Assembly: GCF_000421105.1 (NCBI RefSeq)
Contig: NZ_ATWF01000002.1
Coordinates: 521,536-585,535, forward strand
Direction: 5' to 3'
DNA from: Limisalsivibrio acetivorans
Lineage (GTDB): Bacteria > Chrysiogenota > Deferribacteres > Deferribacterales > Geovibrionaceae
DNA length: 64,000 nucleotides
Numbering within the stretch: position 1 is the stretch's first letter; each line of letters opens with the position of its first letter. Under the pieces are notes generated by a model. It was not told where the DNA came from. It saw only the letters and a list, made by a program, of their open reading frames with translations, and ran no database searches. Position numbers and translations under genes: made by a program. Shown here one piece after another: positions 36,636 to 44,538 of this stretch.

Positions 36636-37313
36636 CTATTCCTCTACAATGAAGTCAAACACGGCGAAGATAACCGCCGTAAAGATAATATCGAAAATAG
36701 CCACAAGCTTCAACCACATGAATGCCTCGGAGGTGTCCCTTCCCATGACAAACACGTTAAGTGACTGCACAGAAGCAAGAATCACCGGCACAAGAATCGG
36801 AAGAAGCAGAAGGGGGAGCATAACCTCCCTAGTACGTGTGTTCACCGAAATCAGTGAGAATATTGTACCCAGCACCGCAAACCCGTAAGTTCCCAGTAAG
36901 AAGGTTACAAAGGTCCATATGCCGCCGCCGAAGAGATTCACGTTGTAAAGAACCGTAAAAAGCGGGATGGTAATGATCTCCACGATGGCGATGAAGGTGA
37001 AGTTACTAATGACCTTGCCGAAAAAGACCGCACTCTTATCCACAGGAGCGAGCATGAGGGCGTTCAGGTTGCCACCCTGCACCTCGGTCATCATCGATTT
37101 ATTGAGCCCGAGAATACCGGCGAAAACGATGGACATCCATAGAATGCCCCCCACCGTCTCCTCTTTTGCGGAGCTTCCCGGCTCGAAAACGAAGCTGAAA
37201 ACGATAACAACGAGCAGGGAGAAGATGAGCATGGAGTTCACCACCTCCCTCGATTTCAGCTCCTCGATGACGTCCTTGCGGAATATGTTGTATACCGTTG
37301 AGAAGTATCCCAT
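36636..37313 (-). CDS. ccmB: Haem exporter membrane subunit CcmB
   Basis: 225-residue six-helix membrane partner of the CcmA ATPase. Typical segments: N-terminal RKDVIEELKSREVVNSM, LNKSMMTEVQGGNLNALMLAPVD, and the helix pair LLLLPILVPVILASVQ. CcmAB uses ATP to release holo-CcmE from CcmC. The start shares one base with the end of ccmA (37313), indicating tight coupling. Confidence 0.94.
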   Translation of the reverse strand: MGYFSTVYNIFRKDVIEELKSREVVNSMLIFSLLVVIVFSFVFEPGSSAKEETVGGILWMSIVFAGILGLNKSMMTEVQGGNLNALMLAPVDKSAVFFGKVISNFTFIAIVEIITIPLFTVLYNVNLFGGGIWTFVTFLLGTYGFAVLGTIFSLISVNTRTREVMLPLLLLPILVPVILASVQSLNVFVMGRDTSEAFMWLKLVAIFDIIFTAVIFAVFDFIVEE

Positions 37314-38020
37314 CAGCCCACCGCCCTGAGATAAACATCCTCAAACTCACGCTCGGGTATATTGTTCTTATCCTCCATAAGGGTGAAGCGACCGCTCTTC
37401 ATAACAGCGATGCGAGAGGCTAGCTCATACCCCCTGGGGAGGTTGTGGGTAACCATTACGATGGATTTATTTCTGGTGAACTGCTCCCTCAGGATCCCCG
37501 TAAGCACCATGGAGGCGTGCTGATCAAGGCCTGTGTAAGGTTCATCGAGCAGTATTATATCGGGGTCGTGGATTAATGCTCTGGCAATGGAGAGTCTCTG
37601 GAGCATACCCCTAGAAAAGGTTCTTACACGATCGTGCTTGCGGTGGGAAAGCTCAACACGTTCAAGGATCTCTGCAATGCGGTCACTCAGTTCCTTAACC
37701 CCGTAGAGCCTTCCGTAGAAGTCAAGATTCTCTCTGGCTGTGAGGTTTTCATATAGATAGGGCTGGTGGGATATTATCCCGAAGTGCCTTCTGAAATCAT
37801 CCTTCAGCTTTTTGAGAGGTGTGCCTTCGAAGAGTATATCCCCTTCGGTGGGTTTGGTAAGAGTGGAGAGGAGCTTGAGGAGGGTGGACTTCCCCGCTCC
37901 GTTCGGTCCAAAAACCGAGAGGAACTCCCCCCGGGCGAGAGTAAAACTCACGCCTCGGAGGGCCTCTGTATGTCCGTATCTTTTCTTTACTTTATCAAGT
38001 TCAAAGATAGCCTCAGCCAT
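37313..38020 (-). CDS. ccmA: Haem exporter ATPase CcmA
   Basis: 235-residue ABC ATPase. Walker A GPNGAGKSTLL, Q-loop SHQPYLYENLTARENL, signature TFSRGMLQRLSIARAL and Walker B IILLDEPYTGLD are all present. The start was placed at MAEAIFEL because AGGAG lies five bases before it; it overlaps the end of ccmF by eight bases. The signature SRGMLQR is the variant usual for CcmA. Confidence 0.94.
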   Translation of the reverse strand: MAEAIFELDKVKKRYGHTEALRGVSFTLARGEFLSVFGPNGAGKSTLLKLLSTLTKPTEGDILFEGTPLKKLKDDFRRHFGIISHQPYLYENLTARENLDFYGRLYGVKELSDRIAEILERVELSHRKHDRVRTFSRGMLQRLSIARALIHDPDIILLDEPYTGLDQHASMVLTGILREQFTRNKSIVMVTHNLPRGYELASRIAVMKSGRFTLMEDKNNIPEREFEDVYLRAVG

Positions 38021-39977
38021 CTTTTCTCCTGTCGGAGATTGCATAAGCTCCGCCCAGGCACATTATAGCGCAACCGATCCATATCCACACAATGAGCGGC
38101 TGGAACACCGCCTGTATGCCGATATAGTTGTCCGGCTTGGAGTAGCTGGCGAGGATGAGGTAAAGATCACCCTTAAGCTTGGAGTGGATGGCAACCTCCG
38201 CCCAGGCCTCTTCGTTGTTTACGTAGTATCTTCTCTGGGGAGCAAGGGTGACGACCTTTTTACCGGTTTCCTTATTAACAACCTTCACCGGTGCAAACAC
38301 CGCTGTAAAGTTACGTCTCTCGCTGAACCGGAGATCGCCGACTTGCATCTCGTATTTGCCGAAGTCAAAGGATTCACCCGGTGCCACAACGGCCTCGGTC
38401 TTCGCATTATAGAAGGATGATGCGATGATTCCGTATGCCATTATAACCACTCCGAAATGAACAAGAAGCCCGCCGTAGTGCCTTCTCTGCTTAAGAACCA
38501 CCCCGGGACCGTTCTGCTTCATGGACATGAACACCCTTGTAAGGATGGAGCCGAGAGAGAGAGTTGTGAAGCAAGCAAGAACAAGGGGGAGCACGCCGGT
38601 ATAGCCGTTCATCGCCATAAGCACAGGCACGATAACCGCAAGTACCGCAGCAGGTGTGAGCCATTTAAAGAACTCCTTCCCAGCACTCTTGCCGTAGGAG
38701 ACAAGGGGAGCTATACCCGCCAGCACAAGGATGAGCATAAAGAAAGGGGAGGATACCTTGTTGTAGTACGGTATTCCCACCGTGAGCTTTTTGGCCACAA
38801 AGTTCTCTTTCACCGAAGGGATAATTGAGAGCACGTCGTAAACCATCTCTGAGATGATAGGCATAATCGTACCGATTACGATAACAAAGGTGAGCCCTGT
38901 AAAGAGCCAGTTTGCTATGAAGAAAAGCCCCTCCCTTGAGGTGAAGTTAAAGTCCTTTTCATCGCCGCTCTCTTCCACAGCTTCCTTGTGGGTAAAGTAC
39001 ACCGCAAGGTAGCCTATAATGATAAAGAGCATATAAACAATAAAGAACGAACCGAGGTTTGACTTACCGAAGGAGTGGACAGAGTCCATAATACCGCTTC
39101 GGGTAAGGAACGTTCCGAATATGCATAGAACATATGATGTCATTATCATCATATGAGTCCAGGTCTTAAGTTTACCCCTGTTCTGGAACATGTAGGCAGA
39201 GTGCAGGAACGCCGTTGCTGTGAGCCATGGGAAGAGGGAGGCGTTCTCAACGGGGTCCCATGCCCAGTATCCGCCCCAGCCGAGCTCAACATATGCCCAC
39301 TGTCCGCCGAGGACGATACCGATGGTGAGGAAGATCCACGTGATCATGCTCCAGCCCCGGGTACTCTTAACCCAGTTAGGGGAGGCGTCCCTTGTCAAAA
39401 GAGCTCCAAGGGAGTGACCAAGGATAATTGTGAAGCCCACAAATCCCACGTAAAGTGTCGGCGGGTGGTATATCATCCCAGGGTTCTGCAGAAGGGGGTT
39501 CATACCCATACCGTCTCTTGGCATGAAATCCAGCTCTGCAAAGGGGTTGGTTACGAATGTTGTAAGAATAAGAAAGAATGTGGTGGTCAGAGCTACTGTG
39601 AGAAAAACAGAGCTTCTGTAGCGTACGCCGTAGCCTTTGATGCGGAAAAGCTCTATAAAGCCGAAGAGTGCCGCAAGAAGACCCCAGAACAGAAGCGAAC
39701 CGGCCTGACCAGCCCAGAAAGCACTGAGCTTGTATATCATGGGGAGCCGGAGGTCCGTATATTGAGCAACATACTCTATTTTGAAATAGCTTGTCACAAG
39801 AGCAAACATGAGAACAACGGAAGCAAGTGTCATAAACGCAGTCTGCGCCATGAGCATAACACTTCCTATTTTATCATAGAGAGGATTTTCCTCCCGTATA
39901 CCACTGAAAAAGAAATAGATTGCACCCGCTCCAGAAATCAGAGCAAGTATCATAAGCAGAAATCCAGCTCCGCCCAC
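38013..39977 (-). CDS. ccmF: Cytochrome c haem lyase subunit CcmF
   Basis: 654-residue polytopic membrane protein that attaches haem to apocytochrome CxxCH motifs. The WWD domain reads GGYWAWDPVENASLFPWL, and MIYHPPTLYVGFVGF and SFGKSNLGSFF contain the conserved histidines and serine region. About 15 membrane segments, with a periplasmic domain before the final helix. No ccmH or ccmG is in the window, so the thioreduction arm must be elsewhere or be served by the neighbouring CcdA. Confidence 0.95.
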   Translation of the reverse strand: MGGAGFLLMILALISGAGAIYFFFSGIREENPLYDKIGSVMLMAQTAFMTLASVVLMFALVTSYFKIEYVAQYTDLRLPMIYKLSAFWAGQAGSLLFWGLLAALFGFIELFRIKGYGVRYRSSVFLTVALTTTFFLILTTFVTNPFAELDFMPRDGMGMNPLLQNPGMIYHPPTLYVGFVGFTIILGHSLGALLTRDASPNWVKSTRGWSMITWIFLTIGIVLGGQWAYVELGWGGYWAWDPVENASLFPWLTATAFLHSAYMFQNRGKLKTWTHMMIMTSYVLCIFGTFLTRSGIMDSVHSFGKSNLGSFFIVYMLFIIIGYLAVYFTHKEAVEESGDEKDFNFTSREGLFFIANWLFTGLTFVIVIGTIMPIISEMVYDVLSIIPSVKENFVAKKLTVGIPYYNKVSSPFFMLILVLAGIAPLVSYGKSAGKEFFKWLTPAAVLAVIVPVLMAMNGYTGVLPLVLACFTTLSLGSILTRVFMSMKQNGPGVVLKQRRHYGGLLVHFGVVIMAYGIIASSFYNAKTEAVVAPGESFDFGKYEMQVGDLRFSERRNFTAVFAPVKVVNKETGKKVVTLAPQRRYYVNNEEAWAEVAIHSKLKGDLYLILASYSKPDNYIGIQAVFQPLIVWIWIGCAIMCLGGAYAISDRRKDG

Positions 39978-40070
39978 AGATCACCTCGTTAATAAAAATT
40001 TTCGATTCTTAGACTACCTAACTAGTATGAAAAGGTATAGTAGAAAAAGTTTTGGCAAATTTCAAATTAT

Positions 40071-40481
40071 TTAGGAAGCATCCTCTGCATCAACTTCATA
40101 TTTTGAAGGGCACTTCGTGAGAAGGGTCTTCGCAACGAAGACATCGTTCTCTATATCGTAGTTACCCTCGAGGATTACATGGATGTCCTCTTTGAATGTA
40201 TCGGGTATGATACCCTTATAATCAACCTTCATGCTCGCTCCACCTTCGACATCTTCAACATCAAAGACGAGGTGCTGGTTTTTAACATCCTTATTAACTG
40301 TTCCGGGAATAACCGCACCGCTCACACGCATGCCTTTCTTATTCAGCTCCGCCGGATTCTCAAGCACCTCTTTAACTTCGAGGTAATAAACGGTGTCCGA
40401 ACTGAAGCCAGAGAAGAGAAGAAAACCTACAGCAACTATTATAACCGCCGCTGCGGCAAATATTTTTGAGTTTTTGTTCAT
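40071..40481 (-). CDS. ccmE: Haem chaperone CcmE, cysteine type
   Basis: 136 residues: N-terminal membrane anchor (about 6-25), then the OB-fold haem chaperone domain (YYLEVKEVLENPAEL, RVSGAVIPGTV, GIIPDTFKE). Haem-binding site is C124-PSK-Y128 in place of the usual HxxxY. This C-type CcmE is known in Desulfovibrio and archaea and goes with a reduced Ccm set, as seen here. It is upstream of ccmF with a 93-base gap, and divergent from ccdA. Confidence 0.92.
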   Translation of the reverse strand: MNKNSKIFAAAAVIIVAVGFLLFSGFSSDTVYYLEVKEVLENPAELNKKGMRVSGAVIPGTVNKDVKNQHLVFDVEDVEGGASMKVDYKGIIPDTFKEDIHVILEGNYDIENDVFVAKTLLTKCPSKYEVDAEDAS

Positions 40482-40580
40482 TACTGCGCCGCTCCGATAT
40501 TAAAATTATGATTTGACAATTTTGAATTATAATGTACATAATCTCTCCGCTTATCAAGAGGAAATGTTGTAAATATTGTT
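40482..40580. promoter_or_regulatory. Divergent promoter region ccmE / ccdA
   Basis: A 99-base AT-rich gap with TTGACA (plus strand, 40514-40519) followed 16 bases later by TACATA. On the minus strand a TATAAT box lies toward ccmE. The elements overlap, so the two transcripts may be coordinated. Exact starts unsure. Confidence 0.4.
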
Positions 40581-41321
40581 ATGAACGAAATCGGAATGAT
40601 GACCGCATTTGCGGCAGGAATACTTTCTTTTCTATCACCATGCGTGCTTCCGCTTCTCCCGGGATACCTCTCCTTTCTGTCGGGGGAAACCATCGACACC
40701 CTTTCGGCGGGTGAATCGAAGAAGGCGAGGATGAAGGCGTTCCTTGGTGCTGTATTCTTCGGTCTGGGCTTCCTGCTTGTCTTCGTTCTCCTCGGTGCTG
40801 GAGCGACAAAGATAGGCCAGCTCCTCGGGGACTACAAGGATATACTAGGACGCATCGCCGGTGCTGTAATCATCATCCTCGGTCTTCATATGATGGGCAT
40901 CTTCCGCATCAACACATTGCTGATGCAGAAGAAATGGAACTACACCAAGAAGGGCAGCTCCCCGTTCTTTATACAGGCCTTCCTCCTAGGCGTTGCCCTT
41001 GTTTTCGGATGGACACCCTGTCTCGGCCCTGTACTAGCGGGAATCATAGGCATGGCCTCCCAGCAGGATACGGTTACGCAGGGGATAATGCTTCTCGTGG
41101 CATACGGCTTCGGGCTCTGGATACCCTTTCTCATCTCCGCCCTTGCGGTGGGCTTTGTTATCTCCGGCCTTAAAAAGGCTGGCAAGGTTGTGATGTGGGT
41201 AGAGAAGATAGCTGGTGCGCTTCTTGTTGTCATCGGATTTCTCATGCTCACAAATATGATGCAGGTCATCAGCGTTTGGCTTGTGCAGACATTCCCCATA
41301 CTCGGCTCCATCAATTTCTAA
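40581..41321 (+). CDS. ccdA: Thiol-disulfide transporter CcdA (DsbD-like membrane protein)
   Basis: 246-residue membrane protein that carries reducing power from cytoplasmic thioredoxin to the periplasm, keeping apocytochrome cysteines reduced. Six helices; the two redox cysteines are in FLSPCVLPLLPGYLSFLSG and FGWTPCLGPVLAGI, each next to proline as in the family. Divergent from ccmE, so it belongs functionally to the cytochrome c maturation block. No fused thioredoxin domain. Confidence 0.94.
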   Translation: MNEIGMMTAFAAGILSFLSPCVLPLLPGYLSFLSGETIDTLSAGESKKARMKAFLGAVFFGLGFLLVFVLLGAGATKIGQLLGDYKDILGRIAGAVIIILGLHMMGIFRINTLLMQKKWNYTKKGSSPFFIQAFLLGVALVFGWTPCLGPVLAGIIGMASQQDTVTQGIMLLVAYGFGLWIPFLISALAVGFVISGLKKAGKVVMWVEKIAGALLVVIGFLMLTNMMQVISVWLVQTFPILGSINF

Positions 41322-41464
41322 TACCAGAACCCGCTCTCATATATATATGAACTTTAAACTTCCACTAAGGGGCGTTTTTGCCTATAATGCCCCCTGCCGA
41401 ATTTCCGGCACTTAAATCATATGAATGAATAAACTCATAATATAATAATTTTGGAGGCATAGAT

Positions 41465-42214
41465 ATGGCCGGACACAGTAAATGGGCGAATATCAAACAC
41501 AGAAAAGCCGCTCAGGATGCCAAGAAGGGCAAGGTTTTCACCAAGGTCGCAAGGGAGATTACCGTTGCGGCAAAGGAGGGGGGCGGTGATCCCGAGATGA
41601 ACCCCCGTCTCAGACTCGCCCTCGACAAGGCAAAGCAGGTGAACCTCCCCAAGGACAACGTTGAGAGAGCGATAAAGAAGGGAACAGGTGAAGGCAGCGA
41701 GGCCTCCTTCGAGGACGTGACCTACGAGGGCTACGGTCCCGCTGGCGTTGCAATCCTCGTTCAGACCCTTACAGATAACCGTAACAGAACCGTTTCCGAA
41801 GTACGCAGCACCCTTACAAAAAGAGGGGGAAGCATGGGCGAGGCGGGAAGCGTTGCCTGGGTTTTCGACAAGAAAGGTTTCATTGAGATAAAGGCAGAGG
41901 GTGTAAACGAGGAAGAGCTTATGGAAACTGCCCTCGAAGCCGGCGCAGAGGACTTCCGAGAGGACGGCGATGTATTCGTTGTGGAGACAGCCGTCGGCGA
42001 CTTCCTCAGTGTGAAGGAGGAGCTTGAGAGCAAGGGCTACACCTTCGACTACGCAGAGATAACCATGAAGCCCTCCAACACCGTGCCGATAGAGGGTGAG
42101 GATCTTAAGAAGCTTATAGCCCTCACCGATGCCCTTGAGGACCTTGACGATGTTCAGGAGGTTTTCTCCAACTTCGAAGCGGACGATGCCGCCATGGCAT
42201 CCCTCGAGGACTAA
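41465..42214 (+). CDS. yebC: YebC/TACO1-family protein
   Basis: 249-residue member of the YebC/PmpR/TACO1 family, annotated as transcriptional regulator and more recently linked to relief of ribosome stalling. It begins with the signature AGHSKWANIKHRKAAQDAKKG and contains NVERAIKKGTG and YEGYGPAGVAILV. GGAGG lies six bases upstream. It is followed five bases later by ruvC and then ruvA, a common yebC-ruvC-ruvA order. No ruvB follows. Confidence 0.96.
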   Translation: MAGHSKWANIKHRKAAQDAKKGKVFTKVAREITVAAKEGGGDPEMNPRLRLALDKAKQVNLPKDNVERAIKKGTGEGSEASFEDVTYEGYGPAGVAILVQTLTDNRNRTVSEVRSTLTKRGGSMGEAGSVAWVFDKKGFIEIKAEGVNEEELMETALEAGAEDFREDGDVFVVETAVGDFLSVKEELESKGYTFDYAEITMKPSNTVPIEGEDLKKLIALTDALEDLDDVQEVFSNFEADDAAMASLED

Positions 42215-42219
42215 GCCTT

Positions 42220-42708
42220 TTGTCTGTTGTTGTATTAGGCGTCGATCCCGGGCTGAACTGCACCGGGGTCGGCTTTGTACGTGCATGGCCCGGCAAGGTG
42301 GAATACATCCATCATGCTGTCATCCGCACAAACAGCAAGGACACCCTCCCCCACCGCCTTGGTGTTATATGCTCCAATCTGGGGGACTTGATAGATGAAT
42401 ACAAGCCGGAGGTATCCTCCGTTGAGGATTTCTTCCACTCGGTAAACCCTAAAAGCGCCATGCTCCTCGGCCAGACCAGGGGAGCTATAATAGCCACTCT
42501 CCTCTCAAGGGAGCTTCCCGTATACGAATACACAGCCCTGCAGGTAAAAAAGTCCGTTGTGGGGTATGGAAAGGCGGAGAAGAGCCAGGTTAAGAAGATG
42601 GTGGAGGTGCTTCTGGGTATAAATATGGGCAAGGTTCCTCTCGATGCCACCGATGCACTCGCCTGCGGAATCTGCCTTGCACTGAACATTACAGGGAGGC
42701 GGTTTTGA
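42220..42708 (+). CDS. ruvC: Holliday junction resolvase RuvC
   Basis: 162-residue RNase H-fold endonuclease that resolves Holliday junctions. Catalytic acidic residues appear in LGVDPGLNCTGVG (Asp), VEDFF (Glu) and near the end in PLDATDALACGICLA (two Asp). Start is TTG, as needed to include the SVVVLGVDPG strand. The stop overlaps the ruvA start by 4 bases. Confidence 0.95.
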   Translation: MSVVVLGVDPGLNCTGVGFVRAWPGKVEYIHHAVIRTNSKDTLPHRLGVICSNLGDLIDEYKPEVSSVEDFFHSVNPKSAMLLGQTRGAIIATLLSRELPVYEYTALQVKKSVVGYGKAEKSQVKKMVEVLLGINMGKVPLDATDALACGICLALNITGRRF

Positions 42709-43280
42709 TATACATGGTAAAGGGGAAGCTCATAGAAAAGACCCCCGAAAGCGCTGTTATAGACACCGGCGGTGTCGCCTATGAGGTGGGTGTATCTATG
42801 CAGACCTTCGCCGCTCTCCCGGAGAAAGGTGAGGATACAGCCCTGTTCACCATCCTCAACGTCCGCGAGGACAACATGTCCCTCTTCGGCTTCCTGAACA
42901 TGGAAGAGAAGAAGCTCTTTCAGCAGCTCACATCCATATCAAAGGTTGGCCCGAAGCTCGCCATGAGCGTTCTTTCCGGACTCGATACCGAGCGTTTCCG
43001 TCAGGCTGTGGTAAACGGTGATGCCGCCAGAATAAGCTCCATACCAGGCATAGGAACCAAGACCGCCGAGCGGATTATCCTCGAGCTTAAGGATAAGTTC
43101 CACAAGGTTTTCACCGATTCACCCGAAGCGGAGGCATCGGGGAGCGAGGATATCGCCAGCGCCCTTGTTAACCTCGGCTACAGCCGAAAGGATGCGGATA
43201 AGATGCTCCGTTCCTTCTACGACCCCGCCCTCCCCTTTGAGGAGAACCTTAAAAAGATACTCAAAGAGCTTTCAGGCTGA
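42705..43280 (+). CDS. ruvA: Holliday junction branch migration protein RuvA
   Basis: 191-residue DNA-binding subunit. N-terminal OB fold (MVKGKLIEKTPESAVIDTGGVAYEV), two helix-hairpin-helix motifs (LTSISKVGPKLAMSVLSG and ISSIPGIGTKTAERIILEL), and a C-terminal RuvB-binding domain (ALVNLGYSRKDADKML). Start TTG at 42705 gives MIYMVKG, matching the family N-terminus; ATG three codons later is possible. RuvB must be encoded elsewhere. Confidence 0.95.
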   Translation: MIYMVKGKLIEKTPESAVIDTGGVAYEVGVSMQTFAALPEKGEDTALFTILNVREDNMSLFGFLNMEEKKLFQQLTSISKVGPKLAMSVLSGLDTERFRQAVVNGDAARISSIPGIGTKTAERIILELKDKFHKVFTDSPEAEASGSEDIASALVNLGYSRKDADKMLRSFYDPALPFEENLKKILKELSG

Positions 43281-43288
43281 TTCTACCG

Positions 43289-43317
43289 TTGCTTTCAGGG
43301 GATTATTAAAGTAATTA
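43289..43317 (+). promoter_or_regulatory. Putative promoter directly before the ExeA-like gene
   Basis: TTGCTT (43289-43294), 17-base spacer, TAATTA (43312-43317), then ATG at 43324. No Shine-Dalgarno is present, and the expected transcript start coincides with the ATG. The -10 match is moderate. Confidence 0.35.
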
Positions 43318-43323
43318 TACCCC

Positions 43324-44538
43324 ATGGCAGGATACATAGAGTTCTACGGTTTCACCGAAGCACCCTTTAAGATAACACCCGATGTGGATTTCTTTTACTC
43401 CTCCCCCTCCCACAGGGATGCGCTCCTCTCCCTTGAGTATATGATCGAGTCCGACGAAGGCTTTATGGTGATAACCGGTGAGCCGGGGATGGGCAAAACC
43501 ATCACCATCCGTAAGTTCATAAACGAACTTGACGAGAAGACCGAATACGCCTATATCCTCTTCCCCAGCCTCAAACCGGAGGAGATGTTCAGGGCTGTGC
43601 TGGAGGACTTCGGCATAGACTGCGGCGGGCACGCCTCCAAAAACAAGCTTTTCGGCGACCTGCGTGATTTTCTCATCGAGAAGAAGCAGGCTGGAAAGAA
43701 GGTGCTTCTCATCATAGACGAGGCGCAGAACCTGCCTGTACAGACCCTTGAAGAGCTCCGCATCATATCAAACCTCGAAACAGAGAAGAGTAAGCTCATC
43801 CAGATTATCCTCACAGGCCAGCCCGAACTTGACACAAAGCTAGCCTCCAGAGAACTGCGTCAGCTTAAGCAGAGGATAACCGTTTCCACCCGCCTCGGCT
43901 TCTTCGATCCGAAGGAGACGGGGAGCTACATTCGCTTCCGTCTTGCAAAGGCTGGAGGGGGCGGAATCACCATTGAGGATGGTGCTGTAAAGGCTGTCCA
44001 TGTGGCATCCGGCGGAAACCCGAGGCTTATCAACATCATCATGGAACGTGCTGTTATGGCCGCCTTTATAAATAACGAGCGTGTCATCAAGAAATCCCAT
44101 GCCCTCAAGGGGGCCGAAAGTGCCGAGCTGCACAAAACATCCCCCCTCCGCTTTCTCCTGCCCTCAGCCGCCGGGATACTGGGCATTGCAGCCGGAATCC
44201 TGTTCTTTATCTACAGCACAGGGGAGAAAGGAGTACCTGCCAGTGCTCAAGCGACTGCTGTAAAACAGGTTCAAACAACCGAAACCATCGACACCCCTCC
44301 AGAGGAGGCAGCGGTAGCAATAGAAGAAGAGCCCGCAACGATGGGTTTAGTGGAGGCTTCGAATCTCAATGTTCGAAAACAACCCGCCCTGAATTCAGAC
44401 AAGCTCTTATCCATTCCCATGGGAACGGAGGTTGAGATACTCGAAGAGAGGGAGGGGTGGCTAAGTATCCGGTTCGACACGGGCTCACTCAGCGGAAAAG
44501 GGTGGGTAAGCGAAAACTACATCGGCAGGCTGAACTAA
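43324..44538 (+). CDS. ExeA/GspA-like AAA ATPase with C-terminal SH3 domain
   Basis: 404 residues. N-terminal YIEFYGFTEAPFKITPDVDFFY is the ExeA hallmark, followed by Walker A GEPGMGKT, Walker B VLLIIDEAQNLP and arginine-rich sensor regions. A single membrane helix follows at about 275-297, then a low-complexity linker and one periplasmic SH3b domain (SNLNVRKQPALNSDKLLSIPMG ... GWVSENYIG). ExeA proteins couple ATP use to peptidoglycan remodelling for secretin or pilus assembly; SH3b replaces the more usual peptidoglycan-binding domain. It overlaps the convergent kinase-like gene by four bases. Confidence 0.9.
   Translation: MAGYIEFYGFTEAPFKITPDVDFFYSSPSHRDALLSLEYMIESDEGFMVITGEPGMGKTITIRKFINELDEKTEYAYILFPSLKPEEMFRAVLEDFGIDCGGHASKNKLFGDLRDFLIEKKQAGKKVLLIIDEAQNLPVQTLEELRIISNLETEKSKLIQIILTGQPELDTKLASRELRQLKQRITVSTRLGFFDPKETGSYIRFRLAKAGGGGITIEDGAVKAVHVASGGNPRLINIIMERAVMAAFINNERVIKKSHALKGAESAELHKTSPLRFLLPSAAGILGIAAGILFFIYSTGEKGVPASAQATAVKQVQTTETIDTPPEEAAVAIEEEPATMGLVEASNLNVRKQPALNSDKLLSIPMGTEVEILEEREGWLSIRFDTGSLSGKGWVSENYIGRLN

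Noticed and set aside
41435..42286. 283-codon minus-strand frame
   Set aside because: Antisense to yebC, which is complete and strongly conserved.
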